A stretch of DNA of 8,113 nucleotides, taken from Cyclobacteriaceae bacterium (GTDB lineage Bacteria > Bacteroidota > Bacteroidia > Cytophagales > Cyclobacteriaceae). Below the pieces are notes generated by a model. The model did no database searches, was not told where the DNA came from, and was given only the letters and a program-made list of their open reading frames with translations. This document shows positions 1 to 7,477 of the stretch, one piece after another. A program made the translations under genes and the position numbers. The DNA lies in assembly GCA_026994125.1 (NCBI GenBank), contig JALWRJ010000096.1, forward strand, positions 1-8,113. The letters are read 5' to 3'. How positions within the stretch are numbered: the first letter of the stretch is position 1; every line of letters starts with the position of its first letter.

Positions 1-441
1 ACCACTGTGGGCACTACCTATCCATAATCGCCCACCTGCTGCATACAGAGTAAGAATACTTTTAGGTAAAATGGAATTTTTATAAGGCTCGCTAAACACA
101 CCATTAGCATAGTATAGCAACCCACTCGATTCTGTAGCCAGGTACATAGTACCATCTGGCAATGGCAATATAAACCGCACAGCGCTAGTTGTTAAGGTCT
201 TAATGTTATCTGTATCAAACGACTTAAAGGAATTACCATCGAACCTCACAGCTCCATTAAAGGTTGAAATCCAAAGATAACCTCGGCTATCAGTTACAAC
301 ATGAGTTAAATTGTTTGACGGAATTCCCTCGCTATTAGACCAAACCTTTATAGCGAAATCGGTTAATGGCGTAGCCTCCTGAGCAACGCTGTACACCGTT
401 GCCATAAGCAGTACAACCGAACTAAAAATAAGTTGTTTCAA
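1..441 (-). CDS. Exported two-component-regulator-type beta-propeller protein, N-terminal part (runs off left edge)
   Basis: The first 147 codons are present; the rest lies beyond base 1. The proposed UUG start at 441 gives MKQLIF followed by a hydrophobic stretch and a likely signal peptidase I site after YSVA (about residue 20), so the mature protein would be periplasmic or extracytoplasmic. Residues 39-69 read GIPSNNLTHVV, then DSRGYLWIS and VRFDG, the usual blade pattern of Reg_prop repeats. Two further blades follow at about residues 82-115 (LPDGTMYLATE) and 124-147 (GGRLWIGS). Such repeats form the periplasmic sensor of hybrid two-component systems and of related GGDEF- or LuxR-type proteins; the output domain is not visible here. 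In frame, a TGA at 445-447 leaves only AUU (444) or UUG (441) as starts. An ATG at 448 is one base out of frame. The gene begins 14 bases after the rplT terminator, and I find no convincing promoter of its own. Confidence 0.82.
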   Translation of the reverse strand, partial: MKQLIFSSVVLLMATVYSVAQEATPLTDFAIKVWSNSEGIPSNNLTHVVTDSRGYLWISTFNGAVRFDGNSFKSFDTDNIKTLTTSAVRFILPLPDGTMYLATESSGLLYYANGVFSEPYKNSILPKSILTLYAAGGRLWIGSAHSG

Positions 442-454
442 AATTCATGCAATT

Positions 455-487
455 AAAAAAGCCCTGCATGAATATCATACAGGGCTT
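455..487 (-). terminator. Rho-independent terminator after rplT
   Basis: Read on the minus strand, AAGCCCTG pairs with CAGGGCTT. The stem extends through a G-U pair and ATG/CAT around the loop ATATT, giving about 12 pairs, and the hairpin is followed by a run of T (the A run at 455-460 on the plus strand). It begins 24 bases after the rplT stop codon, where the end of the translation operon is expected. The next gene on the same strand starts only 14 bases beyond it, so incomplete termination would feed that gene. Confidence 0.88.
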
Positions 488-511
488 CGAATATAGTTAA
501 AGTTTATGAAA

Positions 512-856
512 TTATTTTAATTTTTTGACAATTGCTTTAAACGCATCCTGGTGGTTCATGGCTAAATCGGCCAACACTTTTCGGTTAAGTTCGATGTTAG
601 CTTTTTTAATTTTACCCATAAATACCGAGTAACTCATCCCCTCTTCGCGGGCACCGGCATTAATACGTTGTATCCACAACTTTCTAAAATCGCGTTTTTT
701 AACTTTACGATCGCGGTAGGCGTATGTCCACCCTTTTTCAACTGCATTTTTTGCTACAGTCCACACATTGCTTCTTCGCCCCCAATACCCTTTGGCGGCT
801 TTTAACATCCTTTTGCGTCTGGCTCGGGATGCTACTGTATTTACACTTCTTGGCAT
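512..856 (-). CDS. rplT: 50S ribosomal protein L20 (bL20)
   Basis: The 114-residue protein is full length for bL20. It opens [24 protein letters not shown] with the very basic N-terminal arm that threads into 23S rRNA, followed by the conserved [20 protein letters not shown] and [14 protein letters not shown] segments of the globular domain. bL20 is needed for early assembly of the large subunit. In several bacteria it also represses its own operon by binding mRNA that imitates its rRNA site. Here it is the last gene of infC-rpmI-rplT, 78 bases after rpmI, and is preceded by a two-part hairpin and an A-rich leader directly before ATG. No Shine-Dalgarno sequence is visible, as is usual in Bacteroidota. 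A strong terminator follows. Confidence 0.98.
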   Translation of the reverse strand: MPRSVNTVASRARRKRMLKAAKGYWGRRSNVWTVAKNAVEKGWTYAYRDRKVKKRDFRKLWIQRINAGAREEGMSYSVFMGKIKKANIELNRKVLADLAMNHQDAFKAIVKKLK

Positions 857-875
857 AATTTAATTTTAATTTTTT

Positions 876-914
876 GGTTATAGGCGGCTTACTGCACTTA
901 ACAAGCCAATAACC
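876..914 (-). promoter_or_regulatory. Two-tier hairpin in the rpmI-rplT spacer, candidate L20 autoregulatory site
   Basis: In the mRNA sense, GGTTAT (914-909) pairs with ATAACC (881-876). Inside it, GGCTT (907-903) pairs with AAGCC (890-886), separated by an asymmetric internal loop of 1 versus 4 bases (T against GCCT) and closed by a loop of about 12 bases. The structure ends 19 bases before the rplT ATG. The pairing is seen directly. The regulatory role is inferred from position and from the known L20 feedback on this operon in Escherichia coli and Bacillus, where the binding sites lie elsewhere in the operon. Confidence 0.5.
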
Positions 915-934
915 TGGTTAAACATTTAATAAAC

Positions 935-1129
935 CTATATGTTAAGCATATCCTTAACATTACTTACATCGCTCTTGTGTACAAGGCCGGTTTTAGTAAG
1001 ATTTCTCTTTTGCTTGGTTTCTTTCTTAGTAAGAATGTGGCTTTTAAACGCATGTTTACGTTTAATTTTGCCTGTTCCTGTAAGCTTGAAACGCTTTTTA
1101 GCTCCAGATTTAGTTTTTACTTTTGGCAT
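935..1129 (-). CDS. rpmI: 50S ribosomal protein L35 (bL35)
   Basis: The 64-residue product has the usual bL35 length. It begins [24 protein letters not shown], the family hallmark, and continues with the [14 protein letters not shown] segment and a lysine/arginine-rich middle that binds 23S rRNA. The C-terminus ends VKDMLNI, consistent with an intact gene. It lies 30 bases after infC and 78 bases before rplT, the standard infC-rpmI-rplT order. The leader is A-rich, with no Shine-Dalgarno match before ATG. Co-transcription with infC is expected because no terminator or promoter is seen between them. Confidence 0.98.
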   Translation of the reverse strand: MPKVKTKSGAKKRFKLTGTGKIKRKHAFKSHILTKKETKQKRNLTKTGLVHKSDVSNVKDMLNI

Positions 1130-1159
1130 TTCTACTTTATTTATTTAACTATATTCGTT

Positions 1160-1717
1160 CTACTTTTTAACTTTTGGAGCAATAATAACGTACATCCGCT
1201 TACGCTCCAGTTTGGGTAATTGCTCTACTTTGCCGTACTCTTCTAACGCCTGGGCAAATTTTAATAAGAGTATTTCTCCACGCTCTTTAAATACAATGGT
1301 ACGCCCGTAAAAGTGTACATAGGCTCTTACTTTTGCACCTTCGCTTAAAAATTTGATGGCATGTTTTAACTTAAAGTTAAAATCATGGTCATCGGTATTG
1401 GGGCCAAACCTAATTTCTTTTACTACTGTTTTTTGGGCTTTGGCCTTAATTTCTTTTTGCTTCTTTTTTTGCTCGTACTTAAACTTTGAGTAATCAATTA
1501 TTTTACAAACAGGAGGATCTGCTTTAGGTGAAATTTCCACTAAATCCAGGCCTTCTTCTTCGGCCATTTTTAAGGCTTCGTTAATGGAGTAAATACCTAC
1601 TTCAATGTTTTCGCCCACCACCCTAACATGCTGGGCTTTAATTAATTTGTTAATCCTATAGGGCTCTTCAACACGTGCTGCATACGGTCTTCTCCCTTTA
1701 AATCTCTGTTTGCTAAT
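1160..1717 (-). CDS. infC: Translation initiation factor IF3, starting at an AUU codon
   Basis: IF3 binds the 30S subunit, keeps it apart from 50S and rejects wrong start codons and wrong initiator tRNA. Taking AUU at 1717 as the start gives 185 residues. Residues 21-37 (RINKLIKA, then VRVVGEN) open the N-domain; residues 72-85 fit the IF3 signature ([14 protein letters not shown]); the C-domain carries VKEIRFGP and ends in APKVKK. A later GTG at 1621 would discard the first N-domain strand and the basic tail. Upstream, the frame is closed by TAA at 1739-1741, and no ATG, GTG or TTG lies in frame between that stop and 1621. The codon at 1717 follows AAGGAGG with five bases between. IF3 genes in Escherichia coli and many other bacteria start at AUU so that IF3 represses its own synthesis; the same is inferred here. 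thrS ends 91 bases upstream. Confidence 0.95.
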   Translation of the reverse strand: MSKQRFKGRRPYAARVEEPYRINKLIKAQHVRVVGENIEVGIYSINEALKMAEEEGLDLVEISPKADPPVCKIIDYSKFKYEQKKKQKEIKAKAQKTVVKEIRFGPNTDDHDFNFKLKHAIKFLSEGAKVRAYVHFYGRTIVFKERGEILLLKFAQALEEYGKVEQLPKLERKRMYVIIAPKVKK

Positions 1718-1722
1718 TGGAA

Positions 1723-1729
1723 CCTCCTT
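1723..1729 (-). promoter_or_regulatory. Perfect Shine-Dalgarno site of infC
   Basis: The minus strand reads AAGGAGGT (1729-1722), a full match to the 16S rRNA 3' tail, five bases before the AUU start at 1717 when counted from the last G of AAGGAGG. The other gene starts in the window have only A- or AT-rich leaders, as expected in Bacteroidota, so this site is exceptional locally. It fixes the infC start and probably compensates for the weak initiation codon. Confidence 0.85.
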
Positions 1730-1808
1730 GTTTTTGTTTTAAAAATAAGTTGCAAATATCGTATAAATCTATAATAAATATGCGTTTGCGTAAAAATTTT
1801 ACAGTTAT

Positions 1809-3740
1809 TTATAGGCTTGCTTCTTGTTTAAAGAGTTTGGTAAATGCTTCCAGGCTCATGGCACCCACATCTCCCTGGCCATGTTTGCGAATCGAAATCA
1901 TGTTTTCGGCCTGCTCTTTTTCGCCCACAATAACCATAAAAGGGATTTTTTTCACTTCGGCATCTCTAATTTTACGTCCAATTTTTTCATCTCTGTTATC
2001 CATTATTCCACGTATATCCTGTGCTTTAAGTGTATCAAATACGTGTTGTGCATAGCTGGCATATTTTTCGGAAATGGGGAGCACCGCTACTTGGTCGGGT
2101 GTAAGCCACAGTGGAAAATTGCCGCCACAGTGTTCGGTGAGTACGGCCACAAATCGTTCTAGCGAGCCAAAGGGAGCCCGATGAATCATTACCGGGGTGT
2201 GCTTTTGGTTATCGGAGCCAATATACTCCAACTCAAACCGTTGTGGCAGTTGGTAATCTACCTGAATGGTGCCAAGCTGCCATTTACGACCCAGGGCATC
2301 TTTTACCATAAAATCGAGTTTCGGCCCATAAAAAGCAGCCTCACCCAGTTCAATTACGGTGGTCAATCCTTTGTCTTCGGCTACTTGTTTAATTTCAGCT
2401 TCGGCTTTATCCCAAAGGGCATCTTCACCCAGGTATTTTTGCTTATTTTCGGGGTCGCGCAACGAAATTTGAGCGGTATAATCGGTAAAACCAAGTGCTT
2501 TAAACACATAAAGCACTAAATCTATTACTTTTTCGAACTCATGTTTTACCTGGTCGGGGCGGCAAAAAATATGAGCGTCATCTTGAGTAAACCCCCGTAC
2601 ACGGGTAAGCCCATGTAGCTCTCCATGTTGTTCGTACCTATATACCGTTCCAAATTCGGCCAGCCTAACGGGCAGTTCTTTATACGACCGAGGTTTGGAT
2701 TTGTAAATTTCGCAATGGTGCGGGCAGTTCATGGGTTTAAGCAAAAACTCTTCGCCTTCGTGGGGGGTGTGTATGGGCTGAAACGAATCCTCTCCATATT
2801 TTTCGTAATGCCCCGAGGTAACGTACAATTGTTTACTGCCTATGTGTGGGGTTATCACAGGCTCGTAACCTGCCTTTACTTGTGCTTTGCGCATAAAGCC
2901 TTCGAGCCGCTCGCGAAGCATAGTTCCTTTCGGTAACCAAAGGGGTAAACCCATACCTACTTTCTCCGAAAAAGTAAAGAGCTCCAACTCCTTACCTATT
3001 TTCCGGTGGTCGCGCTTTTTAGCTTCTTCAAGCAAATGCAGGTATTCGGTTAGTTCTTTTTGTTTAGGAAATGTAATACCATAAATACGGGTTAGCTGTT
3101 TTCGTTTTTCATCTCCTCTCCAATAAGCTCCGGCTACATTAAGCAATTTAATGGCTTTAATAACTCCTGTGTTAGGTATATGGGGGCCGCGGCACAGGTC
3201 GGTAAAATTGCCTACTTCGTAAAAGGTAATGGTACCGTCCTCCAAATCGTTGATAAGCTCTAGTTTATACTCATCTTGTTTAGTAGTAAAGTAATCGAGG
3301 GCTTGTTGTTTCGATACTTCCTTACGGATATAGGCATCCTTTTGGCGAGCCAACTCAAGCATTTTCTTTTCAACTTTTGGCAGTTCACTGCCATCAAATT
3401 CATACTCGCCAAAATCGATGTCGTAATAAAAGCCATTTTCGATAGCCGGCCCAATGCCTAATTTTATACCTGGGTATAAGGCTTCAAAAGCTTCGGCCAT
3501 TAAGTGAGCCGATGAATGCCAAAACGTAGCTTTGCCTTCGGCATCGTTCCAGGTAAGTAATTGTACCTGAGCATCAGAGTTAATAGGCCTGGTGGCGTCC
3601 CAAACCTCACCATTTACTTTGGCAGCCAGCACGTTACGAGCCAACCCTTCGCTTATGCTTAAGGCTATTTGGTGTCCGGTTACTCCTTTGTCAAATTCTT
3701 TTACGGTGCCATCGGGAAAAGTAATGTTGACCTTGCTCAT
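1809..3740 (-). CDS. thrS: Threonyl-tRNA synthetase
   Basis: This class II synthetase attaches threonine to tRNA-Thr in the cytoplasm. At 643 residues it has the full bacterial length. An N-terminal TGS domain (about 1-62) precedes the editing domain, whose metal-site residues H75 and H79 (HSSAH) and C183 and H187 (CRGPH) remove mischarged serine. The catalytic core has motif 2 around [11 protein letters not shown] and motif 3 at GSLERF (525-530). The three zinc ligands that select threonine are C339 (MNCPHH), H390 (DDAHIF) and H520 (MIHRAP). The C-terminal anticodon-binding domain starts near residue 545. Every key residue is in place. The ATG lies 6 bases after the lipoprotein stop, so the two are very likely co-transcribed and perhaps translationally coupled. 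infC follows 91 bases downstream with no clear terminator between. I see no Escherichia coli-style thrS operator. Confidence 0.98.
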   Translation of the reverse strand: MSKVNITFPDGTVKEFDKGVTGHQIALSISEGLARNVLAAKVNGEVWDATRPINSDAQVQLLTWNDAEGKATFWHSSAHLMAEAFEALYPGIKLGIGPAIENGFYYDIDFGEYEFDGSELPKVEKKMLELARQKDAYIRKEVSKQQALDYFTTKQDEYKLELINDLEDGTITFYEVGNFTDLCRGPHIPNTGVIKAIKLLNVAGAYWRGDEKRKQLTRIYGITFPKQKELTEYLHLLEEAKKRDHRKIGKELELFTFSEKVGMGLPLWLPKGTMLRERLEGFMRKAQVKAGYEPVITPHIGSKQLYVTSGHYEKYGEDSFQPIHTPHEGEEFLLKPMNCPHHCEIYKSKPRSYKELPVRLAEFGTVYRYEQHGELHGLTRVRGFTQDDAHIFCRPDQVKHEFEKVIDLVLYVFKALGFTDYTAQISLRDPENKQKYLGEDALWDKAEAEIKQVAEDKGLTTVIELGEAAFYGPKLDFMVKDALGRKWQLGTIQVDYQLPQRFELEYIGSDNQKHTPVMIHRAPFGSLERFVAVLTEHCGGNFPLWLTPDQVAVLPISEKYASYAQHVFDTLKAQDIRGIMDNRDEKIGRKIRDAEVKKIPFMVIVGEKEQAENMISIRKHGQGDVGAMSLEAFTKLFKQEASL

Positions 3741-3746
3741 AGTATT

Positions 3747-4853
3747 TTAAAAGTTTAATGAAGGCATCAGGTTAGCTAAACTATCTGCCAATTGTTTTTG
3801 TTCTCTTTTTTTGCGCTGCAAATATGCAATTTTTCTTTGAACGAAAGCCTGTTCTGCAGTAACTACCGAATCGGTTGAATCGATTTTTAACAAGCGCCCA
3901 TATACTATAAAGGCGCTATCGTAGTTATATCGTTTATCAAATGCACGAGCACGGCTAAGCTGTATGTTATACTTTTGTGCACTTTGCCCGGCCACCTGGT
4001 ACGATGAATAGTACAATACGCTATCGTACATGTCCAGCGCATTGTAGCTGTCCACTACCAAGGAGAGGGTTTCTGCTGAAGGTGCCAAGTTGTATGCTTT
4101 TGCAAAATAAGAGGCGGCTTTAGGCAGGTTTCCTTGTTGCTCATACAGTTGCCCTAAGGTAAAATATCCCCAGGGGTTTTGCCAGTTTAAAGCTACCAAC
4201 TGCTCACCTTGGGTTACTGCCAGTTTTACACTATCAAGCTTGACCCATGCTTTAAATTTGAGTTGCATTGCCTGGGTATTAAGACTATCGGCTTGCAATA
4301 CATGAGCAGCCAACTTAATGGCAGCATTATAATGTTTGTTTAAGGCCATCCATTGCGTCATTAAAAGTTGTGCTTCGGTACTGTTCCGGTTGTTTTGATA
4401 GTATTTTTCAACAAATGGCTGCCCCCGCAAGGTATCGGCTGTTGCTACTGCCATGCGGGCTAAAAAGGCTTCCAGGTTGGTATCGTAGGCTCCTAACTCG
4501 TAGGCTGATTTGGCTTCGTTATAGGCTTCGTTATTTTGAGCCAGTTTTGCGTTGTATTGAGCCAGGTACAAATGGTACGAGGCATTAACCGGATTAATTT
4601 TGATGGCTTTTTGAATGGATTCTTTAGCCTCAACCCAGTTTTTATTACGACTATAAAGAAGTGAAATGGCTGTTAGCAGCACATCATCGTTGCTATGAAT
4701 TGATTTACCTAATAGCAATTCAACTTTTTGGTGCAATGGTAGGCGGTCGTTTTTTTCGGTATAAATTTTTTCTTTACTATAAGGCCGGCTACACCCTTGC
4801 CATAGCCAGGGTAAAAGCAACACAGTTATGTAAAAAGTAGCACGGTACTTCAT
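3747..4853 (-). CDS. TPR-repeat lipoprotein of unknown role
   Basis: The 368-residue product starts with a lipoprotein signal: a short basic N-terminus, a hydrophobic core (about 7-19) and WQGC with C21 as the probable acylated cysteine. Tryptophan at the -3 position is less typical than leucine. The mature part is almost all helical tetratricopeptide repeats, roughly at 58-90, 92-124, 162-193, 195-225, 227-259 (the clearest, WGYFTLGQLYEQQGN) and 297-327. A charged, glutamine- and lysine-rich tail at 340-357 may form a coiled coil. TPR domains are protein-binding scaffolds, so a periplasm-facing role in a membrane-attached complex is plausible; no enzyme motif is visible and the partner is unknown. 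It heads the thrS operon, 6 bases upstream of thrS, with a likely promoter at 4885-4915. Confidence 0.9.
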   Translation of the reverse strand: MKYRATFYITVLLLPWLWQGCSRPYSKEKIYTEKNDRLPLHQKVELLLGKSIHSNDDVLLTAISLLYSRNKNWVEAKESIQKAIKINPVNASYHLYLAQYNAKLAQNNEAYNEAKSAYELGAYDTNLEAFLARMAVATADTLRGQPFVEKYYQNNRNSTEAQLLMTQWMALNKHYNAAIKLAAHVLQADSLNTQAMQLKFKAWVKLDSVKLAVTQGEQLVALNWQNPWGYFTLGQLYEQQGNLPKAASYFAKAYNLAPSAETLSLVVDSYNALDMYDSVLYYSSYQVAGQSAQKYNIQLSRARAFDKRYNYDSAFIVYGRLLKIDSTDSVVTAEQAFVQRKIAYLQRKKREQKQLADSLANLMPSLNF

Positions 4854-4884
4854 ATAAATTAAAATCCTACCATTTATAATGATG

Positions 4885-4915
4885 CAAATATAACTGTGTT
4901 ATTGATTGTTGAAAA
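4885..4915 (-). promoter_or_regulatory. Bacteroidota-type promoter for the lipoprotein-thrS operon
   Basis: The minus strand carries TATATTTG (4892-4885), an exact match to the Bacteroidota -7 element TAnnTTTG. About 18 bases upstream is TTTTC (4915-4911), a weak match to the -33 TTG element. The expected transcript start near 4878 would leave a leader of about 25 bases before the ATG at 4853. The -7 match is seen directly; promoter function is inferred. Confidence 0.55.
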
Positions 4916-4964
4916 TTGTTTTAGGTATTCTAAAATATTTATCCTGCCTGCCCGACCTTAAACT

Positions 4965-6713
4965 ATGGCCTCGAATAAAAAGAAAAAATTAGGCAATATT
5001 AATTATGTGTTTAAGCATATTATATGGCCGCGCAAATGGATGTTACTTACCGGGTTGGGCATCATAATTATAAACCGATTGGCCGGGCTTGTACTCCCGG
5101 GGGCCAGCAAGTATTTAATTGATAGTGTAATAACCCCTGCCAGGTACGATTTACTACCTTTGCTACTGGCTGCGGTAGGTGGCGCTGTTTTTATACAAGC
5201 CGTATCTAGTTTTGCCCTTACGCGTATTTTAAGTGTAGAAGCCCAGCATTTAATTGCCGAGTTGCGTTCAAAAGTACAACAGCATATCATTAAACTACCC
5301 ATTAGCTTTTTTGACAACACTAAATCCGGAGCGTTGGTTTCGAGGATTATGTCGGATGTGGAAGGGGTGCGCAATTTAGTAGGCACCGGTTTTGTTCAGC
5401 TACTGGGTGGGGTACTCACTTCGGTGATATCGCTGGTGCTGCTTATTAGAATTAATGCACTAATGACCCTTTATGTATTATTACCTATGCTGGTGTTTGG
5501 CATCATTGCCATGAAAGCTTTTGGATACATTAGGCCCATTTTTAGGAAACGAGGCGAAATAAATGCCCGCGTTACCGGCAGGCTTACCGAAAGTTTAGGA
5601 GGAGTGAGGGTTATTAAAGGTTTTAACGCAGAGGATTACGAAATTGGAGTATTTAAAAAAGGGGTGCTCGAGCTGTATAATAATGTAAAAAAATCGCTTA
5701 CTTCTACGGCCTTAGTAACCAGTAGCTCTGCTTTATTACTGGGTGTGGCTACTATTATTATTATGGGTGTTGGTGGCCAACAAATTCAACAAGGTGCCAT
5801 GACTATAGGCGATTTTTTTGCCTTCACCCTTTACTTGGGCTTTTTAGTGGCTCCTATTGTGCAAATGGGTAATATTGGCAGCCAAATGACCGAGGCCTTT
5901 GCCGGCCTTGACCGTATGGAAGAAATTCTCTCTACCCCAACCGAAGAAGATCTTTCGCAAAGGTTAAAAAGCCTGGCCAAAATGAAAGGGCATTTGGAGT
6001 TTAAGGATGTTTCGTTTTCGTATGATGGAAAAAATGCAGTACTAAAACATATAAACTTTGAAGCTAAACCCGGCCAAACCATTGCGCTGGTAGGTAGTTC
6101 GGGCTCAGGTAAAAGCACCATTGCCAGCCTGGCATCCAGTTTTATTACGCCTAACCAAGGCCAGGTATGCATTGATGGGCTCAATTTAAATGAAGTAAGC
6201 CTGACAGACTATCGAAAGTACCTGGGTGTAGTATTGCAAGACGATTTTTTATTTGAAGGCACCATTCGCGAAAATATTATTTTTTCAAGACCCCATGCTA
6301 CTGAGGAAGAGGTAGTACATGCGGTAAAGCATGCGTATGTATCGGAATTTTCGGATAGGTTTGAAGATGGGCTGGACACCTTAATAGGCGAGCGAGGTGT
6401 TAAGCTTTCGGGTGGGCAGCGTCAACGGCTGGCCATTGCACGAGCCATTTTGGCCAATCCTAAACTATTAATTTTAGACGAAGCTACTTCTAGCTTAGAT
6501 ACCGAATCGGAGCTGCTTATACAGGAAAGTTTGGATACACTTTTGCGTGGTAGAACTACGCTGGTAATTGCCCACAGGCTAAGCACTATACGCAAAGCAG
6601 ATAAAATTTTAGTAATTGAACAAGGCAAAATAGTAGAACAAGGCACGCATGATGAGCTCATTAAAACAAAAGGCCGGTATTATGATTTGTACACCTACCA
6701 GGCCAGAATTTGA
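4965..6713 (+). CDS. MsbA-like ABC exporter half-transporter (fused membrane and ATPase domains)
   Basis: The 582-residue protein has the length and layout of a type IV (exporter) half-transporter that works as a dimer in the inner membrane. Six hydrophobic helices fall at about 25-47, 62-86, 138-162, 165-187, 248-272 and 280-302. The nucleotide-binding domain (about 340-580) has Walker A GSSGSGKST (377-385), Q-loop Q425, signature LSGGQ (481-485), Walker B LLILDE with D505 and catalytic E506, a SLD D-loop and switch H537. All motifs are intact, so it should hydrolyse ATP. The substrate cannot be read from sequence. Lipid A-core flipping (MsbA), other lipids, peptides or drugs are all possible, so no symbol is given. 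The ATG at 4965 follows a short AT-rich leader, and the gene is divergent from the lipoprotein gene across 111 bases. A membrane protein gene follows 56 bases downstream. Confidence 0.95.
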   Translation: MASNKKKKLGNINYVFKHIIWPRKWMLLTGLGIIIINRLAGLVLPGASKYLIDSVITPARYDLLPLLLAAVGGAVFIQAVSSFALTRILSVEAQHLIAELRSKVQQHIIKLPISFFDNTKSGALVSRIMSDVEGVRNLVGTGFVQLLGGVLTSVISLVLLIRINALMTLYVLLPMLVFGIIAMKAFGYIRPIFRKRGEINARVTGRLTESLGGVRVIKGFNAEDYEIGVFKKGVLELYNNVKKSLTSTALVTSSSALLLGVATIIIMGVGGQQIQQGAMTIGDFFAFTLYLGFLVAPIVQMGNIGSQMTEAFAGLDRMEEILSTPTEEDLSQRLKSLAKMKGHLEFKDVSFSYDGKNAVLKHINFEAKPGQTIALVGSSGSGKSTIASLASSFITPNQGQVCIDGLNLNEVSLTDYRKYLGVVLQDDFLFEGTIRENIIFSRPHATEEEVVHAVKHAYVSEFSDRFEDGLDTLIGERGVKLSGGQRQRLAIARAILANPKLLILDEATSSLDTESELLIQESLDTLLRGRTTLVIAHRLSTIRKADKILVIEQGKIVEQGTHDELIKTKGRYYDLYTYQARI

Positions 6714-6769
6714 TGTGTAAAAAACAGCAATGTGAAAGGGATTTGATTGTAAGTTAACATAGCATACAA

Positions 6770-7450
6770 ATGATAGAACTATTACCACCAGCTATATCGA
6801 TACTGTTTGGCAGCCTGGTTATAGTGGCTATAGCCTGGTTTTATTGGTTAAGCCGCTCCAGGATTTTTTTAATTCTTACCACAGTTTGGGTGGCCATTCA
6901 AACGGTGCTTAGCGCTGCGGGAGTGTATCAAAACACCACCCTGCTGCCTCCCAAATTATTACTTTACGGAATTTTACCGGTGCTAATTTTTATCGTTTCC
7001 ATTTTTACTACAAGCCAGGGTAAAAAGTTTATTGCACAGCTTCCTCTAAAACCTCTCACTTACCTTCATACTATTAGAATATTGGTTGAACTAGTGCTAT
7101 ATTTACTTTTTTTACATCAGTTGGTACCGGTGTATATGACTTTTGAAGGCACTAACTTTGACATCATTACAGGACTTACAGCGCCATTTGTGGCTATTTT
7201 TGCATTTAATGGTAAGTCATTAAAGAAAAAACTGCTTGTAGGCTGGAACATCTTTGGGCTCGCATTGCTACTAAATGTAGTAATTACAGCTATGTTGGCT
7301 CTTCCCACTCCAATGCAGCAAATTTCGTTACAACAACCCAATGTTGCTGTACTTTACTTTCCTTTTTCGCTATTGCCTACCGTGGTTGTACCCTTGGTGT
7401 TATTCGCACATTTAGCAGCCATCAAACAATTAATTTCTACAAGAAGTTAG
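6770..7450 (+). CDS. Seven-helix membrane protein of unknown function
   Basis: The 226-residue product is strongly hydrophobic, with about seven predicted membrane helices near residues 8-28, 32-51, 62-81, 97-120, 133-148, 156-176 and 192-217. It has no signal peptide apart from helix 1. Features that might be conserved are HTIRILVE at the start of helix 4 and MTFEGTNFDIITGLTAPF between helices 4 and 5. From memory this resembles uncharacterised Bacteroidota membrane proteins, but I cannot name a family. No enzyme or transporter motif is visible. It lies 56 bases after the ABC transporter gene on the same strand and 27 bases before the next gene, so it could be co-transcribed with both. Whether it works with the transporter is unknown. 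Confidence 0.8.
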   Translation: MIELLPPAISILFGSLVIVAIAWFYWLSRSRIFLILTTVWVAIQTVLSAAGVYQNTTLLPPKLLLYGILPVLIFIVSIFTTSQGKKFIAQLPLKPLTYLHTIRILVELVLYLLFLHQLVPVYMTFEGTNFDIITGLTAPFVAIFAFNGKSLKKKLLVGWNIFGLALLLNVVITAMLALPTPMQQISLQQPNVAVLYFPFSLLPTVVVPLVLFAHLAAIKQLISTRS

Positions 7451-7477
7451 TAATATTGAAGTTTAAACCATCTCGTT

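Noticed and set aside
488..495. TATATTCG on the minus strand as a promoter of the propeller gene
   Set aside because: One mismatch in the -7 element, no -33 element at the right spacing, and transcription would start inside the terminator hairpin.
939..1219. Plus-strand open frames opposite rpmI and infC
   Set aside because: They are antisense shadows of well-recognised ribosomal and IF3 genes, with low-complexity sequence and no family resemblance.
1160..1621. infC beginning at the GTG at 1621 (153 residues)
   Set aside because: It would lose the conserved RINKLIKA and VRVV part of the IF3 N-domain and the basic tail, and it has no initiation signal; AUU at 1717 with AAGGAGG is far better.
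1753..1760. GATATTTG on the minus strand as an internal infC promoter
   Set aside because: It differs from TAnnTTTG at the first base, and no TTG lies at the proper distance upstream in this AT-rich spacer.
1809..3461. Open frames in other frames and on the opposite strand within thrS
   Set aside because: thrS is intact with every catalytic and editing residue; these frames are by-products of its coding sequence.
4854..4964. A plus-strand promoter for the ABC transporter gene in the divergent spacer
   Set aside because: Several TTG and TA-rich stretches occur, but none pairs a TTG with TAnnTTTG at proper spacing, so I could not choose one.
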